Positions 9,108 to 18,870 of a stretch of DNA of 64,000 nt are shown here, in pieces; the first letter of the stretch is position 1, and every line of letters begins with the position of its first letter. Source of the stretch: JALQTD01 sp965656785 (GTDB taxonomy: Bacteria; Bacteroidota; Bacteroidia; Flavobacteriales_D; Sanyastnellaceae); the NCBI GenBank assembly GCA_965656785.1, contig CBFHLY010000003.1, positions 62,001 through 126,000 of the forward strand, in the 5' to 3' direction. The translations under genes were made by a program, and so were the position numbers. The notes below the pieces were generated by a model, which worked only from the letters and a program-made list of their open reading frames with translations, had not been told where the DNA came from and searched no databases.

Positions 9108-9138
9108 TTGCACCCGGTGGGGTTGCGCGCTAATTTCG
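9108..9138 (+). promoter_or_regulatory. purD promoter: TTG, 20-nt spacer, TAATTTCG
   Basis: A TTG at 9108-9110 and TAATTTCG at 9131-9138 fit the Bacteroidota -33/-7 layout. The box ends 4 nt before the purD ATG, predicting a leaderless or near-leaderless mRNA. Confidence 0.6.
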
Positions 9139-9142
9139 CGGC

Positions 9143-10429
9143 ATGAATGTACTGCTCATTGGAAGCGGCGGGCGGGAGCACGCCTTGGCTTGGAAGTTGC
9201 ACCAAAGCTCCTTGCTGACTTCCCTCCACATCGCCCCTGGGAATGCCGGAATGGCCGGATTGGGAACGCTTGCCGACCTCGACCCCATGGACTTTGCTGC
9301 GGTGGAGCGGTACGTGAAGCGCAACGACATCCACCAGGTGGTGGTGGGACCCGAAGGGCCGCTGGTGGCGGGCTTGGCGGATTACTTGCTCGACTCGGAT
9401 AAAATCGACGTGCAAGTCGTGGGGCCGCGCGCCGCAGGTGCGCAGCTCGAAGGCAGCAAGGAGTTTGCGAAGCAATTCATGAAGCGGCACAACATTCCCA
9501 CGGCGCGATACGGCAGCTTCACGGGAGAGCAGCTCGATGCCGCCATCGCCTTCCTCGACGAATTCGAAGCCCCGTATGTGCTGAAAGCCGACGGCTTGGC
9601 TGCGGGAAAGGGCGTCATCATCACCTCATCGCGCGAGGAGGCAGAGGCCACGTTGAAGGACATGCTGAGCGGAACGTCCTTTGGCGATGCCGGTCGCCGC
9701 GTGGTCATTGAAGAATTCTTGGACGGCATCGAGGTGAGTTTGTTCTGTGTGACGGATGGCCACCACTTCAAGATGCTGCCTTCGGCCAAGGACTACAAGC
9801 GCGTCGGCGAAGGCGACACCGGACCCAATACGGGCGGCATGGGCGCCATCTCTCCGGTTCCCTTCGTCAGCCCCGAGTTCCAGGAGAAGGCGATGAACCA
9901 AATCGTCATTCCCACCATCAAAGGCCTTGAGAAGGACGGCATCCCCTATTGCGGGTTCGTGTTCTTCGGGCTCATCAAGGTGGGCGGGGATCCCTTTGTC
10001 ATTGAATACAACTGCCGGTTGGGCGATCCGGAAACGGAAGTGATTTTGCCGCGGGTTCAGAGTGACCTGTTGCACGTGTTCGATAGCCTGTGCACGGGCA
10101 TGCTCACGGAAGTGGATGTGGTCATCGAGGAGCGGGCGGCCAGCACGGTCATCCTGGCGTCGGGCGGTTACCCCGGCGCGTACGAAAAGGGAATGGAAAT
10201 CGAAGGGCTAGACGCGTTGAACGGCATCGACGGCATGGTGTTCCACGCGGGGACGAAAGAAGTCCGGCGCAAGGTGCTCAGCAACGGGGGGCGGGTGTTG
10301 GCGTTGACGGGATTTGGCCTCGACCTCGAATCGGCCCTCAAGAACAGCTACCAACTCGCTGCGCGGGTGAACTTCGACGGCGCATTCTGCCGCAACGACA
10401 TCGGCGCCGACGTGATGGAGTCCATTTGA
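9143..10429 (+). CDS. purD: Phosphoribosylamine--glycine ligase
   Basis: Second enzyme of de novo purine synthesis (GARS): joins phosphoribosylamine and glycine with ATP to give GAR, in the cytoplasm. 428 residues, the family length. Visible features are the N-terminal 'VLLIGSGGREHALAWKL', the ATP-grasp region with 'VLKADGLAAGKGV' (about 150) and 'GFVFFGLIKV..PFVIEYNCRLGDPE' (about 270-298). The ATG lies 4 nt after a strong -7 box. A second purine gene, purQ, is 1.3 kb downstream on the same strand, separated by two membrane-protein genes, so this is not a compact pur operon. Confidence 0.96.
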   Translation: MNVLLIGSGGREHALAWKLHQSSLLTSLHIAPGNAGMAGLGTLADLDPMDFAAVERYVKRNDIHQVVVGPEGPLVAGLADYLLDSDKIDVQVVGPRAAGAQLEGSKEFAKQFMKRHNIPTARYGSFTGEQLDAAIAFLDEFEAPYVLKADGLAAGKGVIITSSREEAEATLKDMLSGTSFGDAGRRVVIEEFLDGIEVSLFCVTDGHHFKMLPSAKDYKRVGEGDTGPNTGGMGAISPVPFVSPEFQEKAMNQIVIPTIKGLEKDGIPYCGFVFFGLIKVGGDPFVIEYNCRLGDPETEVILPRVQSDLLHVFDSLCTGMLTEVDVVIEERAASTVILASGGYPGAYEKGMEIEGLDALNGIDGMVFHAGTKEVRRKVLSNGGRVLALTGFGLDLESALKNSYQLAARVNFDGAFCRNDIGADVMESI

Positions 10430-10438
10430 CCCGGGACC

Positions 10439-10468
10439 AAAAAAAAAGCGCCCCCCGAAGGAAGCGCT
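10439..10468 (-). terminator. Rho-independent terminator with TTCG tetraloop
   Basis: On the minus strand a 9-bp stem (AGCGCTTCC pairing GGGGGCGCT, with two G-T pairs) closes a TTCG loop and is followed by a run of nine T. It lies 27 nt past the stop of the small membrane-protein gene; as a weaker structure it also separates it from purD. Confidence 0.85.
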
Positions 10469-10495
10469 CACAATGGGTTCAGAGCGAACCGGACC

Positions 10496-10684
10496 TCACA
10501 TGATGGTGCCGTCCTGCTTCGCCTTTTCCGTGTATTTCTTCTGCAAGCGCAACCAAAACGCCAAGCCCACGAAGCCGAGGGCGACGACCGCCGTGTTCAT
10601 CGGCGATGCGATGGGAACCAACAGGTTTTCAAAGGTCCATTCAATGAACTTTGCGACCGGGGTGATGATTTCTTGCGTGTTCAT
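10496..10684 (-). CDS. Small single-span membrane protein (DUF6341-like)
   Basis: 62 residues: an amphipathic N-terminus ('FIEWTFENLLVPIASP'), one membrane segment (about 29-46) and a charged lysine-rich C-terminus. A protein of this size and pattern is commonly encoded between purD and a DUF6427 gene in Flavobacteriia and is catalogued as DUF6341; the assignment here rests on pattern and context only. The gene is well delimited: a strong terminator follows, and a TATTTTTA box (10702-10709, minus strand) precedes the ATG by 17 nt. Function unknown. Confidence 0.6.
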   Translation of the reverse strand: MNTQEIITPVAKFIEWTFENLLVPIASPMNTAVVALGFVGLAFWLRLQKKYTEKAKQDGTIM

Positions 10685-10717
10685 GCTGCGTAAATTCGGC
10701 GTAAAAATACAACTTCC

Positions 10718-11638
10718 GTGCTAACCCTCCTCCGTTCGAATCAACCAATTGCGTGGATGGTCGTTCCCGTGACCGTGTTGATGGTGCTCGGCGCGGCGTT
10801 TTGGTGGGGCCATTGGGAAGTGGACCGGCTGGTGCAGTGGGGAACGGGCGCGCTGGTAGCCGCGGCGTTGGGGCACCTGATGTACCGGAGTTTCGATTAT
10901 GCGGAGCGCGGGGACCCGGCGTTGGCTTGGGCGCTTGTGGGGTGCTTGGCGGCTGCGGAATGGGCGGGAACCGGAGGGGCGGCTTGGCGGTCGTGGAGCG
11001 CGTTGGCCACGGGGCTCGGGAGCGCGTGGTGGATGCTCGGCGTGCACCGGCAGCCGCGGGTGAGTGGACTGACCTTTCGAGTGGGCGCGCTGGCCGGGGT
11101 CGCGTGGTGGTTGGAGCCGAGCAGCTTCGGGGTGGCCTTGGCGGCCGCGGTGGTGCTGGCCAAAACCCGCACCTTCCTCCTCCGCGAATGGGTGCTCCTC
11201 GTGCTCGGCACCGCGTGGATTCCCGCAACGGCGTTCGTCCTGACCTGGAACGGCTGGCACCTGCCCGCGCGCGCTGAACAGCCCTGGGTGCTCCCCTCCT
11301 TGACCGAACAAGCATGGGCTGTCCTCGCCGCCCTCCTCACCGCGGCGGGATGGATCAGCGCGGCCCTTCAATCCCGCAGCGCGGGCATTCGACGCAAGGC
11401 CGCCCGCCTCAACCTCGCCCTCCTGACGGGACTCTCCGCGATTTGGGCCCTCGCAACGGCGCCTGGACAGCCTCACACTTGGCGGCTGACGGCGGTGGCG
11501 GTCGCGTTCGCTTGGGTTTGGCTCGTACCCCCTTCCGAACGGGTGCACGGAGCCGAGCGGTGGATTCGGGGCGGCCTTTGGGCGCTGCTGCTCGCGGTTT
11601 GGCTCAGCGGAATCGCCCTCGCCCTCGTCCCTGCCTGA
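10718..11638 (+). CDS. Polytopic membrane protein (DUF6427-like)
   Basis: 306 residues, almost entirely hydrophobic with about nine to ten membrane segments and many Trp/Ala/Leu. The opening 'MLTLLRSNQPIAWM' resembles DUF6427 proteins of Flavobacteriia, which sit in the same neighbourhood. The start is a GTG; the frame has no upstream ATG. A TAAATTCG box at 10691-10698 is a possible promoter, giving a leader of about 15 nt. No enzymatic motif is visible. The divergent small membrane-protein gene starts 33 nt away, so the two may be regulated together. Function unknown. Confidence 0.6.
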   Translation: MLTLLRSNQPIAWMVVPVTVLMVLGAAFWWGHWEVDRLVQWGTGALVAAALGHLMYRSFDYAERGDPALAWALVGCLAAAEWAGTGGAAWRSWSALATGLGSAWWMLGVHRQPRVSGLTFRVGALAGVAWWLEPSSFGVALAAAVVLAKTRTFLLREWVLLVLGTAWIPATAFVLTWNGWHLPARAEQPWVLPSLTEQAWAVLAALLTAAGWISAALQSRSAGIRRKAARLNLALLTGLSAIWALATAPGQPHTWRLTAVAVAFAWVWLVPPSERVHGAERWIRGGLWALLLAVWLSGIALALVPA

Positions 11639-11697
11639 GCGGGCACAACGTGTGGAAAATCCGCGAGAAAAAGCCCTCCATCCGATGGAAAATTGCC

Positions 11698-11705
11698 GAA
11701 CTTCG
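11698..11705 (+). promoter_or_regulatory. Putative -7 box GAACTTCG for purQ
   Basis: Close to TAnnTTTG and ends exactly 4 nt before the purQ ATG, the commonest spacing in this window. Confidence 0.45.
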
Positions 11706-11709
11706 CACC

Positions 11710-12402
<693 letters not shown>

Positions 12403-12445
12403 CACGAATTTCCGGTTCGGGCAATGCCATGAACCAAAGAGCGTT

Positions 12446-12453
12446 TAGTTTTG
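12446..12453 (+). promoter_or_regulatory. -7 box TAGTTTTG for dxs
   Basis: Perfect TAnnTTTG match ending 4 nt before the ATG at 12458, which favours that start over the in-frame ATG at 12488. Confidence 0.6.
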
Positions 12454-12457
12454 TTGA

Positions 12458-14428
12458 ATGTCGGGCAATGAACCCCGTCACCTTCTCATGAACGCATACG
12501 CTGCCGGCCCCCTCCTTTCCCGCATCCACGAACCTGCGGACCTGCGCACGCTCTTCACCACCGAAGACCTGCCGCAAATTGCCAATGAACTTCGAGACTT
12601 CATCGTCGACGTGGTGTCCGAAAAGGGCGGCCACTTCGGTGCGAGCCTCGGTGTGGTGGAGTTGACCGTGGCGCTTCATTACGTCTTCAACACCCCGGAG
12701 GACCAAATCGTGTGGGACGTGGGACACCAAGCCTACGGACACAAGATCCTGACGGGAAGACGTGACGTGTTTCACACGAACCGGCAATACAAAGGCATTT
12801 CCGGATTCCCCAAGCGGAGCGAAAGCCCATACGACACGTTCGGGGTGGGACACAGCAGCACGAGCATCTCGGCGGCGTTGGGCATGGCGGTGGGAAGCCG
12901 GCTGGAGGGCAACCGAGAACGACAACACGTGGCGGTGATTGGAGATGGGGCGATGACGGCGGGTTTGGCCTTCGAAGGGCTCAATCACGGTGGCGTCGAG
13001 GACACGAACATGCTGGTCATCCTCAATGACAACTGCATGAGCATCGACCCCAACGTCGGCGCGCTCAAGGAATACTTGACGGATGTCACCACGTCGCACA
13101 CCTACAACAAGGTCAAGGACGAGGTGTGGCACCTGCTCGGTCGGATCAGCAAATTCGGTCCCAACGCGCAGGCCATCGCCCAAAAGGTCGAGCACGCCGT
13201 CAAGTCGGCCATGCTGAAGCAAAGCAACCTGTTCGAGTCCCTGAACTTCCGGTACTTCGGGCCGGTGGATGGGCACGACGTGGAACATTTGGCCTCGATT
13301 CTGAGTGATCTGAAGGACATTCCGGGGCCGAAGCTGCTGCATTGCGTGACGAAAAAAGGCAAGGGCTACGCGCCCGCCGAAGCCGGTAGCCCGACGAAGT
13401 GGCACGCACCGGGGCTGTTCAACAAGGAAACCGGCGAGGTCATCGCGAGCGCCCCCTCAAAGCCCACTCCCCCAAAGTTTCAAGACGTTTTCGGCCACAC
13501 CATCATCGAGTTGGCGGAAACCGATCGGCGCATCGTGGGCGTGACGCCCGCCATGCCGACGGGCTGCTCGCTGAAGTTCATGATGGAGGCGATGCCCGAT
13601 CGCGCATTCGATGTGGGCATTGCTGAGCAGCACGCGGTGACGTTCAGTGCTGGCATGGCCACGCGTGGGCAGGTTCCGTTCTGCAACATCTACTCGAGCT
13701 TCATGCAGCGGGCGTACGACCAAGTCATCCACGACGTGGCGTTGCAAAGGTTGCACGTGGTCTTCTGCCTCGATCGGGGGGGGATTGCGGGAGCGGATGG
13801 GCCGACGCACCATGGGGCGTACGATTTGGCCTACATGCGCTGCGTGCCGGGCATGGTGGTGGCTGCGCCGATGGACGAGGTGGAGCTGCGCAACATGATG
13901 TACTCTGCAAGCCAAAAACAATCCGGCCCCTACTCCATCCGCTACCCGCGTGGCAACGGCTCGATCGTCAACTGGCGGCAACCGTTCTCCGAAATTCCGG
14001 TCGGTCAAGGCCGCCGGCTCAAAGCGGGCACGGACGTGGCCATCCTCAGCATCGGGGCCATCGGCACGGAAGCCGCAGCCGCTGTGCAATCCCTGGCCGA
14101 CCAAGGCATCGACGCCGCGCACTACGACATGCGGTTCGTGAAGCCCCTCGACGAAGTGATGCTCCACGAGGTGTTCGGCAAATTCAAGCGCGTCATCACC
14201 GTTGAGGACGGTACCGTGACGGGTGGGTTCGGAAGCGCGGTCACGGAATTCATGGCGGAAGCGGGGTACAGCGCCCGCGTGAAGCGCCTCGGCATGCCGG
14301 ACGCCTACGTCGAGCACGGTTCACAAGCCCAGCTTTACAAAGAGTGCGGTTACGACCGAACAAGCATCGCGGCAGCTGCGGAAGCCCTGATGGCCCAAGT
14401 CGAATCCACCACCATGCGCACCGCCTGA
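12458..14428 (+). CDS. dxs: 1-deoxy-D-xylulose-5-phosphate synthase
   Basis: Thiamine-diphosphate enzyme that condenses pyruvate and glyceraldehyde 3-phosphate, the first and often flux-setting step of the methylerythritol phosphate isoprenoid pathway. Motifs: 'VGHSSTSISAALGMA' and 'VIGDGAMTAG' (cofactor region, about 125-170), 'DVGIAEQHAVTFSAGMA' (catalytic Glu, about 385) and the C-terminal transketolase domain. 656 residues if started at 12458; an alternative ATG ten codons on gives a more usual N-terminus, but the promoter box spacing supports the first. ispG, a later enzyme of the pathway, is 26 kb away. The DUF2480 gene begins 2 nt after the stop. Confidence 0.95.
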   Translation: MSGNEPRHLLMNAYAAGPLLSRIHEPADLRTLFTTEDLPQIANELRDFIVDVVSEKGGHFGASLGVVELTVALHYVFNTPEDQIVWDVGHQAYGHKILTGRRDVFHTNRQYKGISGFPKRSESPYDTFGVGHSSTSISAALGMAVGSRLEGNRERQHVAVIGDGAMTAGLAFEGLNHGGVEDTNMLVILNDNCMSIDPNVGALKEYLTDVTTSHTYNKVKDEVWHLLGRISKFGPNAQAIAQKVEHAVKSAMLKQSNLFESLNFRYFGPVDGHDVEHLASILSDLKDIPGPKLLHCVTKKGKGYAPAEAGSPTKWHAPGLFNKETGEVIASAPSKPTPPKFQDVFGHTIIELAETDRRIVGVTPAMPTGCSLKFMMEAMPDRAFDVGIAEQHAVTFSAGMATRGQVPFCNIYSSFMQRAYDQVIHDVALQRLHVVFCLDRGGIAGADGPTHHGAYDLAYMRCVPGMVVAAPMDEVELRNMMYSASQKQSGPYSIRYPRGNGSIVNWRQPFSEIPVGQGRRLKAGTDVAILSIGAIGTEAAAAVQSLADQGIDAAHYDMRFVKPLDEVMLHEVFGKFKRVITVEDGTVTGGFGSAVTEFMAEAGYSARVKRLGMPDAYVEHGSQAQLYKECGYDRTSIAAAAEALMAQVESTTMRTA

Positions 14429-14430
14429 CG

Positions 14431-14940
14431 ATGGAAGAACCGATCCTGAATCGGGTGGAAGCCAGCGGCATCATCCAGTTGGAATTGGAGCGTTGGCTGG
14501 AGGCACCGGACGTGGTGTCGTGCGATTTGGCCGATGAGTTGATCGATGGATTCGTGTTGATGGAAAAGCCGTTTCGCGAAGCCGTCGCGGGTTGGAAGTC
14601 GGCGGATTTTGAAGGCAATAACGTCGCGTTGTACTGCAGCGCGGACGCGATTGTTCCGGATTGGGCGTGGATGGTCGCGGCTTCGCGCATTGTTGAATTG
14701 GGGGGGCAGCCCTTGGTCGGCGACGTGGAAACCGTGCGCCAGCGGTGCTTCTTGCGGGCTGTAGCTGCTGCGGACGTTTCGGAGTTCGAAGGTGCGCGCG
14801 TCATGCTGCGCGGATGCGCCTCAGTGGGCGGTACACCGGTCTTGGTGGCCGTGGTCGAGCGCCTGCAACCCATCGTCAGATCCCTGATGTACGGCGAGGC
14901 CTGCAGCGCGGTTCCTGTTTATAAAAAGCCCCGCCGCTGA
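14431..14940 (+). CDS. DUF2480 family protein
   Basis: 169-residue soluble protein matching DUF2480 throughout: 'NRVEASGIIQLELE' at the N-terminus, 'FREAVAGW', 'VALYCSADAIVPDWAWM' (about 70-86) and the C-terminal 'SLMYGEACSAVPVYKK'. The family is conserved in Bacteroidota and has no known biochemical function. The cysteines in 'YCSADA', 'LRGCAS' and 'GEACSAVP' could matter for metal or redox chemistry, but this is speculation. It starts 2 nt after dxs and is surely co-transcribed with it. polA follows 53 nt after the stop. Confidence 0.88.
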   Translation: MEEPILNRVEASGIIQLELERWLEAPDVVSCDLADELIDGFVLMEKPFREAVAGWKSADFEGNNVALYCSADAIVPDWAWMVAASRIVELGGQPLVGDVETVRQRCFLRAVAAADVSEFEGARVMLRGCASVGGTPVLVAVVERLQPIVRSLMYGEACSAVPVYKKPRR

Positions 14941-14993
14941 CGGGCGGTGGCGCGGGTGCACGGGTTAACTTGCTGACCCTTGACCCGTTGCCC

Positions 14994-17816
14994 ATGATCA
15001 CGCCCGAATCTCCCCGAAAGCTGTTTTTGATTGACGCGTATGCCTTGATTTTTCGGGCTTACTACGCCTTCATCAAAAACCCGCGCATCAATTCCCAAGG
15101 GTTGAACACCTCGGCCATCTTCGGCTTCACGAACGCCGTGCTCGAGGTGTTGCGCAACGAGCGGCCCTCCCACCTCGCCGTGGCCTTCGATTCGCCCGGG
15201 GACACGTTTCGGAACGAGTTGTTCCCGGAATACAAGGCGAACCGCGACGAGACGCCCGAAGACATCAAGCGCTCTGTGCCCTACATTTTGCGGGTGCTTG
15301 AAGCGTTCGACATCCCCATCATTACGCTACCGGGGTACGAGGCGGATGATCTGATTGGGTATTTGGCCCACCAAGCCGCGAAAGAGGACTTCGACGTGTA
15401 CATGATGACGCCGGACAAGGACTTCGGGCAGCTCGTGACCGACCGGATCAAGATGTTCAAGCCCGCGAAAGGGGGCAATCCGCCCGAGGTGCTCGGGCCG
15501 GTGGAAGTGTGCGAACGGTTTGGGGTCGATGAGCCGTTGCAAATCATCGACTTGCTCGGGCTGATGGGCGACAGCGTGGACAACATTCCGGGCATTCCGG
15601 GTGTGGGGCCCAAAACCGCGTCGAAGTTCATCCAGCAGTACGGCAGCGTCGAAGGCCTGATCGAGCACACACACGAGTTAAAGGGCAAAATGAAGGAGAA
15701 GGTGGAAGCGGGGCGGGAGTCGGCGCTGCTTTCAAAGGAATTGGCGACCATCAAGCTCGATTTGCCGTATGAAGTGGATTTGCCCTCGATGGAAATGGGC
15801 CATCCGAAGGTGGAAGCGGTGCAGGAGGTGTTCGAGGAATTGGAGTTTCGGACCCTGTTGCGGCGGGTGCTGACCGACTTCGGGGTGGAGGCGCCGGCGG
15901 ATGCGCCCAAGAAGGCGCCGACGGCAGCGGCTTCCGATGACGGACAGCTCGGGCTGTTCGATGCGCCGGCCGCGCCGGGTGAACCTGCGGTCGCCACGAC
16001 CTTGGCAACCATCGAAAACACGGAACACACGTACCACGCGGTCTTGACCCGCGCCGACCTTGACGGGCTGATTGCGCGACTGACCGCAGCCGAATCGTAC
16101 GCCTTCGACACCGAAACCACCGGCCTCGATGCGCGGAACGTCGACCTCATCGGCTGCTCGTTTGCACTGGACGCGGGCGAAGCGTGGTGGGTCCCGGTGA
16201 ACGGCGGGGAATGGACCCGAGAGGCGTACCTCGAGGCGTTGCGGCCCATCATGGAAGACGAGCAGAAGGAAGTGATCGCCCACAATTTCAAGTACGATTA
16301 CCAGGTGATGCGGAGCCACGGAGTGCGCATGAAGAACCGCGTGTTCGACACGATGGTCGCGCATTACTTGCTCCAGCCGGAGTCGGGGCATGCACTGGAT
16401 CGGCTGGCGGAAGTGGATTTGGGCTACCAGCCGATTCCGTTCACGGTGCTCATCGGGGAGAAGGGCAAAGGCCAAATCTCGCCCGCGCAAGTCCCCGCCG
16501 ACCGCTGGACCGACTACGCCTGCGAAGACGCCGACCTGACCTGGCGCCTCGCCGCCCTCTACCGCCCGCAGCTCGAAGCGGTCGCGGCGACGGAACTCGC
16601 CCGAGACGTCGAATTCCCACTCGTCACGGTCCTCGCCGAAGTCGAACGCGAGGGCGTCCACATCGACCGCCAGCGCCTCGCCACCTACAGCGTCGACCTC
16701 GCCCAACGGATCGCCACCCTCGACGACGACATCCAACGCCTCGCCGAACGGCCCTTCAACATCGATTCCCCCAAGCAACTCGGGCCCATCCTGTTCGAGC
16801 ACCTCGGCATCAAAGCGAAGGTCAAGCGCACGAAATCCGGCCAATACCCCACCGGCGAGGAAGTCCTCATCAAGCTCGAACAACAGCACCCCATCATCCC
16901 GCTCATCCTCGAGTACCGGAAACTGAAAAAACTCCGTTCCACCTACGTCGAGCCCCTGCCCAAACTCATCGACCCGCAAACCGGCCGGGTCCACACGCAC
17001 TACATGCAAACCGTGGCCGCCACGGGACGCCTCAGTTCGAACCACCCGAACTTGCAGAACATCCCCATCCGGACCGCCGAGGGCCGCGCGATCCGAAAGG
17101 CCTTCGTGCCCCGCGATTCGGACCACGTGCTCGTTGCCGCGGACTACAGCCAGGTCGAGCTCCGCATTGCGGCCGCGATGAGCGGCGACCCCGGGCTGGT
17201 CGAGGCCTTCAAGGAGGGGCACGACATCCACACGGCCACGGCCGCCCGCGTCTTCGGGGTGGCGCTCGGCGAGGTGGATCGGACCATGCGGAGCAAGGCG
17301 AAGGCCGTGAATTTCGGCATTCTGTATGGGCAGGGCGCGTTTGGTTTGGCCCAAAACCTGAACATCTCCCGCTCCGAGGCCAAGGAAATCATCGACGCCT
17401 ACTTCGCTCAATTTCGGGACCTGAAGGCGTTCACCCAAGCCTGCGTCGACCGCGCGCGCGAAACCGGCTACGCGGAAACCCTCATGGGCCGCCGACGCTA
17501 CCTCCCGGACATCACGAGCGCGAACACGAACGTGCGCGCCTTCGCCGAACGGAACGCCGTGAACGCCCCGATCCAAGGGTCCGCCGCCGACATCATCAAG
17601 GTGGCGATGCTGCGCATCCAGGACCTCATCGAACGGGAAGGTTGGGCAACTCGCATGATCATGCAAGTCCACGACGAACTCGTATTCGACGTTCCCAAGG
17701 CCGAACTCGACCAGGTCATTCCCGCGATTCAGCGGGCCATGGAAGGCGCTGCGACCTTGGACGTGCCGCTGGTGGTCGAAGTGAACACGGGGGGAGATTG
17801 GCTGGAGGCACATTGA
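14994..17816 (+). CDS. polA: DNA polymerase I
   Basis: 940-residue, three-domain repair and Okazaki-processing polymerase. Residues 1-300: 5'-3' exonuclease ('LFLIDAYALIFRAYYAF', 'GYEADDLIGYLA', 'TPDKDFGQLV', 'GDSVDNIPGIPGVGPKTA'). About 345-530: 3'-5' proofreading domain with its acidic residues intact ('YAFDTETTGLD', 'HNFKYDYQVM', 'YACEDADLTWR'). About 560-940: polymerase domain with motif A 'DYSQVELRIAAAMSGD', the O-helix 'RSKAKAVNFGILYGQGAFGLA' region and motif C 'MQVHDELVFDV'. A linker of about 50 residues rich in Ala/Pro joins the first two. The ATG is preferred to a TTG 24 nt upstream. No terminator is evident in the 113 nt before the next gene. Confidence 0.97.
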   Translation: MITPESPRKLFLIDAYALIFRAYYAFIKNPRINSQGLNTSAIFGFTNAVLEVLRNERPSHLAVAFDSPGDTFRNELFPEYKANRDETPEDIKRSVPYILRVLEAFDIPIITLPGYEADDLIGYLAHQAAKEDFDVYMMTPDKDFGQLVTDRIKMFKPAKGGNPPEVLGPVEVCERFGVDEPLQIIDLLGLMGDSVDNIPGIPGVGPKTASKFIQQYGSVEGLIEHTHELKGKMKEKVEAGRESALLSKELATIKLDLPYEVDLPSMEMGHPKVEAVQEVFEELEFRTLLRRVLTDFGVEAPADAPKKAPTAAASDDGQLGLFDAPAAPGEPAVATTLATIENTEHTYHAVLTRADLDGLIARLTAAESYAFDTETTGLDARNVDLIGCSFALDAGEAWWVPVNGGEWTREAYLEALRPIMEDEQKEVIAHNFKYDYQVMRSHGVRMKNRVFDTMVAHYLLQPESGHALDRLAEVDLGYQPIPFTVLIGEKGKGQISPAQVPADRWTDYACEDADLTWRLAALYRPQLEAVAATELARDVEFPLVTVLAEVEREGVHIDRQRLATYSVDLAQRIATLDDDIQRLAERPFNIDSPKQLGPILFEHLGIKAKVKRTKSGQYPTGEEVLIKLEQQHPIIPLILEYRKLKKLRSTYVEPLPKLIDPQTGRVHTHYMQTVAATGRLSSNHPNLQNIPIRTAEGRAIRKAFVPRDSDHVLVAADYSQVELRIAAAMSGDPGLVEAFKEGHDIHTATAARVFGVALGEVDRTMRSKAKAVNFGILYGQGAFGLAQNLNISRSEAKEIIDAYFAQFRDLKAFTQACVDRARETGYAETLMGRRRYLPDITSANTNVRAFAERNAVNAPIQGSAADIIKVAMLRIQDLIEREGWATRMIMQVHDELVFDVPKAELDQVIPAIQRAMEGAATLDVPLVVEVNTGGDWLEAH

Positions 17817-17929
17817 TATTCAGCGAGTTGATAAAAAACAATCCTGAACGGCGGCCTGTTTGGAACTTTTTGGGCTCGCGTCCGTATCGATGAGGAGACG
17901 TCGCATTTTGGGCGACACAACTCAGATCC

Positions 17930-18853
17930 ATGAAAACGCGCAAGACCCTTAAACTCGCAGCTTTGGCCCCCGCTTTGGGCGCCTTGGTGCTCTTCGGAGC
18001 CAACGGCTGTTCCGATTCCGATGCGCCGGCTGAAACGCCCGCCGCGGAAACCGCCCAACCCCAGCACGATGCCGACGGCATGTCGGTGACGTCGCGGACG
18101 GGCACGCTGAAAAAGATTTTTCACGCCGCACCGTCCCCAGTGGAGATGGCCAAGCTCATCCACCGCAGTGGGGCGACCTTTGATGCGGCAGCGTGCAACG
18201 CCCCGGCAGCTGGAGCCCGTTACAACACCAGCGACCGCCAGGCCATCAACTTGGGCGTGTACGGAGCGGATTTGTCCTACTCCACCATCTTCGAGGAGAA
18301 CGCGGCCAGCCTGGAATACCTGAGCGTCATCAAGGACCTGAGCGCGCAACTTGGCATCAGCGACGTCATCACGGACGATGTGCTGAAAGATGCTGAGGCC
18401 AACCGCGGCGACCGCAAGGCACTCATCCGCATTGTATCGGAAACCTTCTACGACCTGAACGAGCGACTGAAGTCGAACGGCACAGAAGACCTCGCTGGAC
18501 TCCTCGTGGCGGCCGGTTGGGTCGAAGGCATGTACCTCGCAACGCAGCATCTGGATGAGGCCCCGATCGAATTGAAGGCGCGCATCGCGGAACAAAAGAT
18601 GACCCTTGACGACGTCATGCGGTTGTGCCGCAGCTACGAGGGCACTCCGCAGCTAACCGCACTCCTCACGCGTATGGAAGCCATCGAAGCGGCCTACGCC
18701 GGGGTCACCATGACCGAAGCAGCTGGAAACGTCACCCAAGAAGGCGAGAACACGTACGTCCTCGGAGGTGGCGATGAATACACGGCGGACGATGCGACGG
18801 TGGCTGCCATCGCTGCGGCTGTGGCCGAAGTCCGGACATTTTGCATCCAATGA
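17930..18853 (+). CDS. Conserved putative lipoprotein, unknown function
   Basis: 307 residues: basic N-terminus, hydrophobic stretch and a cysteine at 27 ('LFGANGC'), so probably a lipoprotein although the residue at -3 is Ala. The mature part is largely helical, with recognisable blocks 'LGVYGADLSYSTIFEENAASLEYLSVIKDLSAQLGI' (about 105-140, split by the residue limit here into its first twenty: LGVYGADLSYSTIFEENAAS) and 'FYDLNERLKSNG'. I have seen this pattern in unannotated Bacteroidota lipoproteins but know no function. The 113-nt upstream region holds no clear promoter match. The next gene starts at or just after its stop (an ATGA overlap is possible). Confidence 0.7.
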   Translation: MKTRKTLKLAALAPALGALVLFGANGCSDSDAPAETPAAETAQPQHDADGMSVTSRTGTLKKIFHAAPSPVEMAKLIHRSGATFDAAACNAPAAGARYNTSDRQAINLGVYGADLSYSTIFEENAASLEYLSVIKDLSAQLGISDVITDDVLKDAEANRGDRKALIRIVSETFYDLNERLKSNGTEDLAGLLVAAGWVEGMYLATQHLDEAPIELKARIAEQKMTLDDVMRLCRSYEGTPQLTALLTRMEAIEAAYAGVTMTEAAGNVTQEGENTYVLGGGDEYTADDATVAAIAAAVAEVRTFCIQ

Positions 18854-18870
18854 TCGTCAAACTCCCCATC

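Noticed and set aside
15732..17813. A 693-codon open frame antisense to polA
   Set aside because: Mirror of a well-conserved gene; Arg/Val/Asp-rich composition typical of shadow frames.
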